A DNA stretch of 5,571 bases from Chloroflexi bacterium RBG_16_57_11. GTDB lineage: Bacteria > Chloroflexota > Anaerolineae > Anaerolineales > UBA4823. A program made the position numbers and the translations under genes. The stretch covers positions 1 through 5,571 of the forward strand of contig MGNS01000128.1 of the NCBI GenBank assembly GCA_001795165.1. Direction: 5' to 3'. The notes below the pieces were generated by a model. It ran no database searches and had not been told where the DNA came from. It saw only the letters and a program-made list of their open reading frames with translations. Each line of letters begins with the position of its first letter. Within the stretch, counting starts at the first letter, position 1. Shown here piece by piece: positions 1 to 5,571 of this stretch.

Positions 1-1274
1 GCTATGTGGATGCCACCGGGGCGCAGCCGGTGGAGAAAGACAGCTTCAACAAGCCGCACATCACCAGCTGGCACGGCTTGATGACCTCCAGTGTGGCTGC
101 CGGCAACGGCTATATGTCGGATCGGCTCTACCGGGGCGTCGCTTACCAGGCGAATCTGGTGCTGGTCAAAACGGGCCACCCGGAAGGGCGAGGCATCCGT
201 GAGGCGGATATCCAGCGCGCCCTGACCTGGGTGCTGGATAACTACCAGCGCTTCCAAATCAAGATCGTCAATATCTCGCTTGGCGGCGATCACCCGGCTA
301 ACGGGAAGCTGAGCGAGCTTGACCGGCTGGTCGAAGAGGCAGTGAGGCGCGGGATGGTGGTGGTGGCGGCGGCGGGGAACACCGGCGCCGAGCGCCTGGT
401 CTCGCCCGCCAGCGCGACCTCCGCAATCACCGTGGGTGGTCTGGATGGCCGTAACACCTACGACCAGCGCCTGTGGCGCCTGTACCATTCCAATTACGGG
501 CAGGTGGCTCACATGCAGCACAAGCCCGAGCTGCTGGCGCCGGCCATCTGGCTGGCAGCGCCAATGCTGCCGCACACCCGTGTGCACAACGAGGGGATAT
601 TCCTGTGCCGGCTGGACCAGACGATCGGCCAATTGCTTCAGCCCAACCACATGGCGGAGCGATCTCGCGAGGAGGAGCCGCGCTCGCAGCTCGAGGCGGT
701 GCGCCGCAAGCTGCGCAAGCGCATGATCGAGGGTAAATACATCCACCCGCACTACCAGCACGTCGATGGCACGTCGATGGCGGCGCCGTTGGTGAGCGCT
801 ACGGTTGCCCTGATGCTGGAGGCTAACCCGATGTTAAGCCCGGTCGAGGTGAAGCATATGCTGATGAGCACCGCCACGCCGCTGAAGGGCTTCCCTGTGA
901 ACCGGAGCGGGGCAGGCTTGATCAACGCCGGCCGGGCGGTGGCGGCAGCCAGGCGCGCGTCGCGTGGCGTCTGGAATGTAATGCCTTTTTCTCCGCACCT
1001 GCAGGACGGGCAGATCCACTTGACATATTTCGACCCTTCCAATCGCGCCGGGCGGGTAGCGCTGATCGGCAGCTTCAACGACTGGAGCCTGCAGGGCTAC
1101 GAGATGCGCTCGCGCTCACCCGGTCTGTGGCAGATATCGATCCCCAGGCCGCCGGTTGGAAATTATGCCTATAAATTCCTGGTGGACGACCACTGGGTTC
1201 ACGATCCCGAGAACCTGATCCGGGTTGAGGACGGGTACGGAGGGTTCAGCTCAATTTTGGAAGTGAGTGCATGA
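1..1274 (+). CDS. Subtilisin-like (S8) serine peptidase with C-terminal AMPK/CBM48-type domain, 5' partial
   Basis: Endopeptidase of the subtilase family, cut off by the window's left edge: the frame is already open at base 3 (Tyr-Val-Asp...), so the GTG at base 6 is not the start. Numbering residues from that GTG, the catalytic His is His23 (WHGLMTSSVAAGNG), the oxyanion Asn is Asn125 (AAAGNTG) and the nucleophile is Ser257 (DGTSMAAP, codon 774-776); IVNISLGG at 88-94 is the usual core strand. The catalytic Asp must lie upstream. Asn-to-Ser spacing is 132 residues against 66 in subtilisin, so there is an insertion of about 65 residues, partly a charged, probably helical stretch (about 215-243). 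Residues about 340-422 form an E-set domain with the hallmarks GSFNDW, GLW, NYAYKFLVDDHW and HDPEN, typical of AMPK-beta/CBM48 glycogen-binding modules. Whether it is secreted is unknown because the N terminus is missing. Its stop overlaps the start of the hydrolase gene. Family assignment is firm; substrate is unknown. Confidence 0.93.
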   Translation, partial: YVDATGAQPVEKDSFNKPHITSWHGLMTSSVAAGNGYMSDRLYRGVAYQANLVLVKTGHPEGRGIREADIQRALTWVLDNYQRFQIKIVNISLGGDHPANGKLSELDRLVEEAVRRGMVVVAAAGNTGAERLVSPASATSAITVGGLDGRNTYDQRLWRLYHSNYGQVAHMQHKPELLAPAIWLAAPMLPHTRVHNEGIFLCRLDQTIGQLLQPNHMAERSREEEPRSQLEAVRRKLRKRMIEGKYIHPHYQHVDGTSMAAPLVSATVALMLEANPMLSPVEVKHMLMSTATPLKGFPVNRSGAGLINAGRAVAAARRASRGVWNVMPFSPHLQDGQIHLTYFDPSNRAGRVALIGSFNDWSLQGYEMRSRSPGLWQISIPRPPVGNYAYKFLVDDHWVHDPENLIRVEDGYGGFSSILEVSA

Positions 1275-1990
1275 ACAGAGAATATCATCGCTGGTTTAGC
1301 CCGTCTCTGGGACGGGAAATGGAGCTGCTGGTCTTTGGGCACGGCGGGGCGCGCATGCTGGTTTTTCCGACTTCGAAGGGCAAATTCTACGAATGGGAAG
1401 ATCGCGGCATGATGGCTGCCCTGGGCCACGGGCTCGGTAACGGGCACTTGCAAATCTATTGCGTGGATAGCGTAGATGAGGAGAGCTGGTATGCCTGGCA
1501 CAAGCACCCGGCCGAGCGCGCCTGGCGACATGTCCAGTATGAGAATTACCTGCTGAACGAAGTCCTGCCGCTGGCTTACAGCAAGAACCCGACGCCATAT
1601 CTGATCGTAGCCGGAGCCAGCTTTGGCGCTTACCACGCCATGAATTTCGCCCTGCGCCACCCGGATATCACCAACCGGGTGATCTCGATGAGCGGCATGT
1701 TCAACATCGAGCGTTGGCTGGGCAACTACCGCGATGATAACGTATACTACAATTGCCCGTGTCTGTATATGCCGAATGAATTCGATGAAGGCCGCCTCCG
1801 TATGCTGCGCCGGCTGGATGTCATCATGGCGGCCGGCCGCGAGGATTCCAACTATGAGCATAACCGCTGGTTTTCCGAGATGTTGTGGGGCAAAGGCGTC
1901 TGGAACGCGCTGCGCACCTGGGACGGCTGGGCGCATGATTGGCCCTGGTGGCACCAGATGATCCAGTTGTATGTGAGCGGAGCCAATTAG
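1271..1990 (+). CDS. Alpha/beta-hydrolase, esterase superfamily
   Basis: 239-residue probable esterase, amidase or acyl-hydrolase with an alpha/beta-hydrolase fold. The nucleophile elbow is GASFGA, with Ser117 (codon 1619-1621) following a hydrophobic strand (YLIVAG) and leading into helix AYHAMNFALRHP. The probable base is His222 in the Trp-rich C-terminal segment WDGWAHDWPWWHQM, and the probable acid is Asp192 (AAGRED), at the position where esterase-D-like proteins carry it. FGHGG and LVFPTSKG near the N terminus fit the oxyanion-loop region. No signal peptide or membrane segment is seen, so it is likely cytoplasmic. It resembles the small uncharacterised esterase family of the COG4947 type; that name is from memory. 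The ATG overlaps the peptidase stop as ATGA, with a weak GGAAG at 1259-1263, which suggests translational coupling. Hydrolase fold is secure; substrate is unknown, and in this setting an ester or amide of an amino-acid conjugate is possible. Confidence 0.9.
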   Translation: MNREYHRWFSPSLGREMELLVFGHGGARMLVFPTSKGKFYEWEDRGMMAALGHGLGNGHLQIYCVDSVDEESWYAWHKHPAERAWRHVQYENYLLNEVLPLAYSKNPTPYLIVAGASFGAYHAMNFALRHPDITNRVISMSGMFNIERWLGNYRDDNVYYNCPCLYMPNEFDEGRLRMLRRLDVIMAAGREDSNYEHNRWFSEMLWGKGVWNALRTWDGWAHDWPWWHQMIQLYVSGAN

Positions 1991-2007
1991 GTCTTAATAA
2001 CAATAAC

Positions 2008-2015
2008 AGGAGAAG
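2008..2015 (+). promoter_or_regulatory. Ribosome binding site of the first ATP-grasp gene
   Basis: AGGAGAAG lies two bases before the ATG at 2018 (core AGGAG to ATG is 5 bases). It sits in a short A/T-rich gap of 27 bases after the hydrolase stop. This supports the chosen start. No promoter boxes are evident in the gap. Confidence 0.8.
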
Positions 2016-2017
2016 AG

Positions 2018-2944
2018 ATGCTCAAGATCGGGGTGATCGTTGGCAGGGAATGGTCGTGGCCTCCGGCGTTCATCGAGGAGGTCAACCGGCGTGATGAGGG
2101 TGTAATCGCCGAGTACGCCAGGCTCGGCGGGACGCGCATGAACGAGCCTTGCCCGTATGCCGTGCTGGTGGACCGCATCTCGCATGAGGTGCCTTACTAT
2201 CGCAGCTACCTGAAGAACGCCATGCTGCAAGGCAGCTATGTGATCAACAATCCCTTCATGTGGACCGCCGACGACAAGTTCTTCGAGGCCAGCCTGGCTA
2301 CCCGCTTGGGCGTCGCCAGCCCAAAGACGGTTGCCTTGCCGAACAAAGATTACGTGCCGGGGATCGTCCTGACGGAAAGCCTGCGCAATCTGGTTTACCC
2401 GATCGATTGGGAGGGCCTCGTTGAATACCTGGGCGGCTTTCCGATCATCCTGAAAGACGCACACGGCGGTGGGTGGAAAAACGTCAGCAAAGTGAACAAC
2501 TTCCAGGACTTATGGGCGCGGTACGACGAAAGCGGCCTGCTGACGATGATCTTGCAGGAGTGCATCGAGTGGGACGGCGACCAGTACGCCCGTTGCATGT
2601 GTCTGGGGCAATCGGAGGTGCTGGTGCGCAAATACGACCCGGAAAACCGCCGGTACCTGCCGGCCGATTTTTCGCCTGAGCTGATCGAGCGGATCATCGG
2701 CGACTCGCTCAAGCTGGTGCGCGCGCTGGGTTACGACATGAACACCGCCGAGTGGGCGATCCGGGATGGCGTCCCCTACGCGATCGATTTTATGAACCCT
2801 GCCCCGGACATGGATGTCAATTCGACCGGCTATGAGTATCACCGCTGGTGCGTCGAGCGCATGGCTGACCTGTGTATCCGCCTGGCAAAGCAGCCGCCTC
2901 CGCAGGCCACGGAGCCTGGCTGGGCAATTATGTTCGGCGGCTAG
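2018..2944 (+). CDS. ATP-grasp protein, RimK/D-Ala-ligase-like
   Basis: 308-residue protein with ATP-grasp organisation: it probably activates a carboxylate as an acyl-phosphate and joins it to an amine. The N-terminal pre-ATP-grasp part (about 1-80) has the pattern PYYRSYLKNAMLQGSYVINN followed by ADDKFFEASLATRLGVASPKT, where Asp86-Lys87 and the downstream Pro match the 'DK...L...G...P.T' linker of RimK-like enzymes. The ATP-binding strand is GGFPIILKDAHGGGWKNV (Lys146, Gly-rich loop 149-156), the hinge is LQECIEW (Gln180-Glu181), and the metal-binding end is EWAIRDGVPYAIDFMNPAPD (Glu245, Asp257, Asn260). The usual E-x-N becomes D-x-x-N here. No membrane segment or signal peptide. It is followed after 35 bases by a second ATP-grasp gene. 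ATP-grasp fold is confident; the substrates are not determinable. A peptide or glutamyl ligase is the likeliest role given the YbdK-like neighbour. Confidence 0.85.
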   Translation: MLKIGVIVGREWSWPPAFIEEVNRRDEGVIAEYARLGGTRMNEPCPYAVLVDRISHEVPYYRSYLKNAMLQGSYVINNPFMWTADDKFFEASLATRLGVASPKTVALPNKDYVPGIVLTESLRNLVYPIDWEGLVEYLGGFPIILKDAHGGGWKNVSKVNNFQDLWARYDESGLLTMILQECIEWDGDQYARCMCLGQSEVLVRKYDPENRRYLPADFSPELIERIIGDSLKLVRALGYDMNTAEWAIRDGVPYAIDFMNPAPDMDVNSTGYEYHRWCVERMADLCIRLAKQPPPQATEPGWAIMFGG

Positions 2945-2968
2945 CTAGATCTGCAGTAGAGCTGCGAT

Positions 2969-2974
2969 GGAGGT
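2969..2974 (+). promoter_or_regulatory. Shine-Dalgarno deciding a TTG start
   Basis: GGAGGT, a perfect anti-SD match, stands 5 bases before TTG at 2980. No in-frame ATG exists nearby; the ATG at 2966 is in another frame and stops after 20 codons. This site is the main reason for placing the start of the permuted ATP-grasp-like gene at TTG rather than at the upstream in-frame GTG (2872), which has no such site and would overlap the previous gene by 73 bases. Confidence 0.75.
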
Positions 2975-2979
2975 GGTCC

Positions 2980-4365
2980 TTGAACGAGCTGGGCGAGGCG
3001 ATCGATTTCTATCATTCATTGCTGGATGATGAGACTGGCATCCAGAGCCAGGCGCAGCTCACCCGCCAGCTTCACCACCGCCAGCTGTTTTTCGGCGAGC
3101 GCCCGTTGTGCACGGTGTTACGCCCGCGTTTTCTCACCATCCGCCAATACCAGTTGCTTCAGGGTGCGATCCGCTCGGTGATGCCCGCCTTTGCCAAGGC
3201 GCACCGCCTCGCGCTGGCCGATCCGGCTTTCCGGGCCCAATTCCACCTGGTGGATTGGGAGGAGGAGCTGGTGCAGGTCGATCCCGGCTTCCGCGATCCC
3301 AGTCCGACGGCACGAATGGATTCGTTTTTCGTCACTGAGCCCGATTCTGCCCTGGTGGGAGACCTGGGGGAGGGGCTTTACCTGGCGGAATACAACGCCG
3401 AAACCCCGGCGGCGACGGCCTATTGCGATGTGCTTTCCGAGGTCTTCCTGCCCTTGCCAATTATGGGCGCTTTCCAGCGGCGCTACGAGACCCGCCCGCT
3501 GCCGGCCCGCCACCATGTGCTGCACGCCCTGCTCGACGCCTACCGCCAGTGGGGCGGGCGCGACCGCCCGCGCATCGCCATACTGGATTGGCGCGAGGTG
3601 CCCACCTACAGCGAGTTTATGCTGTTCCAGGATTATTTTACTTCCCAGGATTTCGAGTGCGTCATCGCCGACCCTCGACAGATCGAATACCGCCATGGCC
3701 AGCTCCTGGTGGATGGGATCCGACCGGTCAACCTGATCTACAAGCGCGTGCTGCTCAGCGAGCTGGTGACGCGCGAAGGCCTGGATTGCCCGGTGATCCG
3801 GGCGGTGCGCGAGCACGCAGTGTGTATGGTCAATCCATTCCGCTGCAAGCTGCTGCACAAGAAAGCCAGCTTTGCCGTGCTCAGCGACGAGGCCAACCAG
3901 GGCCTGTTCAGCCCGCAGGAGCGCCTGGCGATCCAGCGGCACATCCCCTGGACGCGGGTCGTGGCCGAGCGGCGCACGATCTTCCACGACCAGGAGATCG
4001 ACCTGATCCCCTTTGTCAGCGCCCGCAAGGACGATTTTGTGCTCAAGCCCAACGACGAATACGGTGGGAAAGGCATCGTGCTCGGTTGGGAGAGCGATCA
4101 AACACAATGGGAGGCGACCTTGCAAGCCGCTCTCAGCGAGCCATCGATTATCCAGGAGCGCATCTGCGTGCCCAGCGAGCCCTACCCCAGCTTGGTAGAA
4201 GGTCACGTGCAGATATACAACCGCCTGATCGACACCAATCCGTATATCTGGTATGGAGAATACATCTCCGGCTGCCTGACGCGCCTGTCCACCGTCGATC
4301 TGCTCAACGTCACTGCGGGCGGCGGATCGGTGGTGCCGACCTTTTTGATCGAAAAGAGGAGCTGA
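2980..4365 (+). CDS. Circularly permuted ATP-grasp-like protein
   Basis: 461 residues from the TTG start. The sequence resembles the circularly permuted ATP-grasp / glutathionylspermidine-synthase-like class (COG2308-like), proposed to be amide-forming ligases. Visible landmarks: LAEYNAETPAATAYCDVL (135-152), equivalent to the 'E-N-x-x-x-P' metal/substrate motif that comes early in permuted members; LDWREVPTYSEF (202-213); NLIYKRVLLSEL (251-262); NPFRCKLLHKKASFAVLSDE (285-304), a family-typical Lys-rich segment; the nucleotide-binding strand and Gly loop VLKPNDEYGGKGIVLGWE (354-371, Lys355, GGKG 362-365); hinge IIQERI (390-395); and the C-terminal NVTAGGGSVVPTFLI. Finding the acidic/Asn motif before rather than after the Gly-rich loop is the evidence for permutation. 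No signal peptide. Only three bases separate it from the next ligase gene, so the two products probably act in one pathway. Permuted members elsewhere are known beside GCS2-like ligases and peptidases. Substrate unknown. Confidence 0.82.
   Translation: MNELGEAIDFYHSLLDDETGIQSQAQLTRQLHHRQLFFGERPLCTVLRPRFLTIRQYQLLQGAIRSVMPAFAKAHRLALADPAFRAQFHLVDWEEELVQVDPGFRDPSPTARMDSFFVTEPDSALVGDLGEGLYLAEYNAETPAATAYCDVLSEVFLPLPIMGAFQRRYETRPLPARHHVLHALLDAYRQWGGRDRPRIAILDWREVPTYSEFMLFQDYFTSQDFECVIADPRQIEYRHGQLLVDGIRPVNLIYKRVLLSELVTREGLDCPVIRAVREHAVCMVNPFRCKLLHKKASFAVLSDEANQGLFSPQERLAIQRHIPWTRVVAERRTIFHDQEIDLIPFVSARKDDFVLKPNDEYGGKGIVLGWESDQTQWEATLQAALSEPSIIQERICVPSEPYPSLVEGHVQIYNRLIDTNPYIWYGEYISGCLTRLSTVDLLNVTAGGGSVVPTFLIEKRS
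4356..4361 (+). promoter_or_regulatory. Ribosome binding site of the ybdK-like gene, inside the previous gene's end
   Basis: GAGGAG lies within the last codons of the upstream gene, 7 bases before ATG 4369. It supports the ATG start and indicates coupled translation of the two ligases. Confidence 0.75.
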
Positions 4366-4368
4366 GCC

Positions 4369-5478
4369 ATGACCCCACCTTCATTTAGCATTGGCATCGA
4401 GGAAGAGTACCAGATCATCGATCCAGAAACGCGTGAGCTGAAATCGTATATTACACAGCTGCTCGATGAGGGGAAAGTCACGCTGCGCGAACAAATCAAG
4501 GCCGAGATGCACCAGTCGATGGTGGAGGTGGGCAGCGAAGTCTGCCGTACGCCGGCGGATTTGCGCGCCGAGCTGGTGAGGCTGCGGAGGGGGATCATCG
4601 ACCTTTCCGCCAAGAGCGGCTTGAAGATCGCCGCAGCGGGGTCGCACCCCTTCTCGTCCTGGATCGAGCAGGAAATCACACCCTTCGAGCGCTACGCGGG
4701 TGTGAAACAGGATATGCAGATGCTGGCGCAGCAATTGTTGATTTTTGGCACCCACATCCATGTGGGCATCGAGGACCCGGAAGTGCTGATCGATATCATG
4801 AACGTGGTGCGGTATATGCTGCCGCACTTGCTGTGCCTGTCCACCAGCTCGCCTTTCTGGGTGGGCCAGGAAACCGGGCTCAAGTCTTACCGCAGCATCA
4901 TCTTCCGCAACTTCCCTCGCACCGGCATCCCACCGACCTTCGGCTCTTACGCCGAATTCAGGAACTACGTCGATACCCTGGTGAAGACGCACTCCATCCC
5001 GGATGGGACCAAGGTGTGGTTCGATGTGCGACCAAACCACAATTACCCCACGCTGGAGTTCCGCATCTGTGATGTGTGCACGCGGGTCGATGAGGCAGTG
5101 TGCATCGCAGCGATCTGCCAGGCGCTGGTTTTCAAGATGTGGAAGCTGCGCCGGGATAATATGACTTTTCGGGTCTACCCGGCAGTGCTGCTGGAGGAGA
5201 ACAAGTGGCGGGCGGTGCGTTACGGGTTGGATGGCAAGCTGATCGACTTCGGCAAGCAGGAAGAGCTGCCGGCGCGCGAGCTGATCCACGAGATGATCGA
5301 ATGGCTGCTGGACGATGTGATCGACGAATTCGGCGGGCGCAAGGATATCGAATACTTCCGCCGCATCCTGAAAGAGGGCACCAGCGCCGACCGGCAGCTC
5401 GCCACCTATAAGCGCACCGGCGACCTGAAGGCTGTGGTCGACCAGCTGATCGCCGAAACGGCGGAAGGCGTGCTCTAG
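4369..5478 (+). CDS. ybdK: YbdK-family carboxylate-amine ligase (glutamate-cysteine ligase 2 fold)
   Basis: ATP-dependent ligase of the glutamine-synthetase-like GCS2 family, which joins a carboxylate (glutamate in the weak activity known for E. coli YbdK) to an amine such as cysteine. Length 369 residues agrees with E. coli YbdK (about 372). Motifs in order: SIGIEEEYQIIDPETREL (7-24), the catalytic acidic cluster of the family; GSEVCRTPADL (55-65); AAAGSHPF (88-95); FGTHIHVGIEDPE (126-138), with the conserved GTHIHVG; SSPFWVGQETGLKSYR (160-175); RTGIPPTFGSYAEF (184-197); WFDVRPNHNYPTLEFRICD (217-235), and NKWRAVRYGLDGKLIDF (278-294), a typical YbdK-subfamily tail motif. All expected blocks are present, with no sign of decay. 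The gene sits 3 bases after the permuted ATP-grasp-like gene. The family call is very secure; the true physiological substrate is unknown, and the neighbours suggest a dedicated peptide or conjugate pathway rather than glutathione synthesis, since no GshB-type enzyme is recognised here. Confidence 0.95.
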   Translation: MTPPSFSIGIEEEYQIIDPETRELKSYITQLLDEGKVTLREQIKAEMHQSMVEVGSEVCRTPADLRAELVRLRRGIIDLSAKSGLKIAAAGSHPFSSWIEQEITPFERYAGVKQDMQMLAQQLLIFGTHIHVGIEDPEVLIDIMNVVRYMLPHLLCLSTSSPFWVGQETGLKSYRSIIFRNFPRTGIPPTFGSYAEFRNYVDTLVKTHSIPDGTKVWFDVRPNHNYPTLEFRICDVCTRVDEAVCIAAICQALVFKMWKLRRDNMTFRVYPAVLLEENKWRAVRYGLDGKLIDFGKQEELPARELIHEMIEWLLDDVIDEFGGRKDIEYFRRILKEGTSADRQLATYKRTGDLKAVVDQLIAETAEGVL

Positions 5479-5491
5479 GATCGAGATAGCC

Positions 5492-5514
5492 GTAGGGGCG
5501 CACCGCGTGCGCCC
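5492..5514. repeat. Palindromic hairpin element between genes
   Basis: GGGCGCAC (5496-5503) and GTGCGCCC (5507-5514) form a perfect 8-bp, all but fully G/C stem with a 3-base CGC loop, within the 75-base gap after the ybdK-like stop. No T-run follows, so it is not a standard rho-independent terminator. The flanking TAGGGGCGCACC...GTGCGCCC pattern resembles the short dispersed palindromic repeats found in many GC-rich bacteria. One copy only is seen, so calling it a repeat is inference. It could also be an RNA-stabilising or attenuating hairpin between the ligase and the next gene. Confidence 0.55.
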
Positions 5515-5542
5515 ACCAGGCAACAGGTTTCAACCCAATTAG

Positions 5543-5548
5543 AGGAGG
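5543..5548 (+). promoter_or_regulatory. Ribosome binding site of the gene at the right edge
   Basis: AGGAGG, a perfect Shine-Dalgarno core, 5 bases before the ATG at 5554. It is the main evidence that a new gene starts at the edge of the window. Confidence 0.7.
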
Positions 5549-5553
5549 ACATT

Positions 5554-5571
5554 ATGGCAGACAAACGCCCC
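5554..5571 (+). CDS. Start of an unidentified gene, 3' partial
   Basis: ATG followed by Ala-Asp-Lys-Arg-Pro, then the window ends. Only six codons are visible, so no product can be assigned. The strong Shine-Dalgarno and the same orientation, 75 bases after the ligase gene, suggest it continues the operon, although the intervening hairpin may set it apart. A start of the form M-x-x-K-R-P is compatible with many proteins, including class I glutamine-amidotransferase-like (peptidase C26) enzymes, but this is only a guess. Confidence 0.6.

Noticed and set aside
6..8. GTG as the start of the subtilase
   Set aside because: The frame continues upstream to the window edge, no ribosome site can be seen, and starting here would remove the catalytic Asp required in this family.
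1199..1954. 251-codon minus-strand frame opposite the hydrolase
   Set aside because: The plus strand has a convincing alpha/beta-hydrolase with its nucleophile elbow; the antisense product resembles no family and would span two genes.
1991..2017. Possible internal promoter in the A/T-rich gap before the first ATP-grasp gene
   Set aside because: TTAATAACAATAA is A/T-rich but there is no convincing -35/-10 pair at proper spacing; it fits a ribosome-access region before AGGAG.
2940..2956. Cluster of overlapping six-base palindromes (GCTAGC, AGATCT, CTGCAG) resembling a cloning polylinker
   Set aside because: Only 17 bases, part of it is the stop codon of the upstream gene, and the coding flanks are continuous with a natural operon; chance is the simpler explanation.
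2872..2979. Upstream GTG start for the second ATP-grasp gene
   Set aside because: It would overlap the preceding gene by 73 bases, lacks a Shine-Dalgarno, and adds a Gly/Ala/Arg/Trp-rich segment that looks non-coding in this frame; TTG 2980 has GGAGGT at ideal spacing.
3118..4206. 362-codon open frame on the minus strand opposite the permuted ATP-grasp-like gene
   Set aside because: A shadow of the plus-strand gene, which carries clear ATP-binding motifs. No recognisable domain or start signal of its own.
4381..5523. 380-codon open frame on the minus strand opposite the ybdK-like gene
   Set aside because: It mirrors a gene with every expected YbdK motif. Its translation is low-complexity in His/Gln/Asp/Arg and matches no family I know; long antisense frames are common in GC-rich genes.
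5492..5530. Rho-independent terminator after the ybdK-like gene
   Set aside because: The hairpin is strong but is followed by ACCAGGCAACAGG with no T-run.

Overview
The window looks like part of a single plus-strand operon from a GC-rich bacterium (roughly 60% G+C by eye). No RNA gene, insertion sequence or CRISPR array is visible. The gene content and style (YbdK-type ligase beside two ATP-grasp proteins, a subtilase with a C-terminal glycogen-binding-like domain, a GGGGCGCAC...GTGCGCCC hairpin between genes) suggest a Chloroflexota/Anaerolineae-like organism. That assignment is an inference from gene style, not a sequence match.

Layout, all on the + strand: (1) bases 1-1274, the 3' part of a subtilisin-like (S8) serine peptidase fused to a C-terminal AMPK-type/CBM48 glycogen-binding-like domain; its 5' end, including the catalytic Asp, lies outside the window. 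(2) 1271-1990, an alpha/beta-hydrolase (esterase superfamily), overlapping gene 1 by ATGA. (3) 2018-2944, a RimK-like ATP-grasp protein. (4) 2980-4365, a second ATP-grasp protein resembling the circularly permuted class, probably starting at TTG behind a perfect GGAGGT. (5) 4369-5478, a YbdK-family carboxylate-amine ligase (glutamate-cysteine ligase 2 fold). (6) from 5554, the first six codons of another gene behind AGGAGG. Gaps are -4, 27, 35, 3 and 75 bases, so genes 1-5 are very probably co-transcribed. No promoter or U-tract terminator can be seen.

Working hypothesis: genes 3-5 encode three ATP-dependent ligases that could each form an amide (peptide-like) bond, from three distinct groups (classical ATP-grasp, permuted ATP-grasp-like, glutamine-synthetase/GCS2 fold). 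They sit with two hydrolases that could process, release or break the product or a modified protein (subtilase and alpha/beta-hydrolase). This fits the general theme of amidoligase-plus-peptidase neighbourhoods proposed to make small non-ribosomal peptides, gamma-glutamyl-type conjugates or peptide tags. Substrates cannot be read from the sequence. The glycogen-binding-like domain on the peptidase hints at a link to a polysaccharide or storage granule, but that is speculative.
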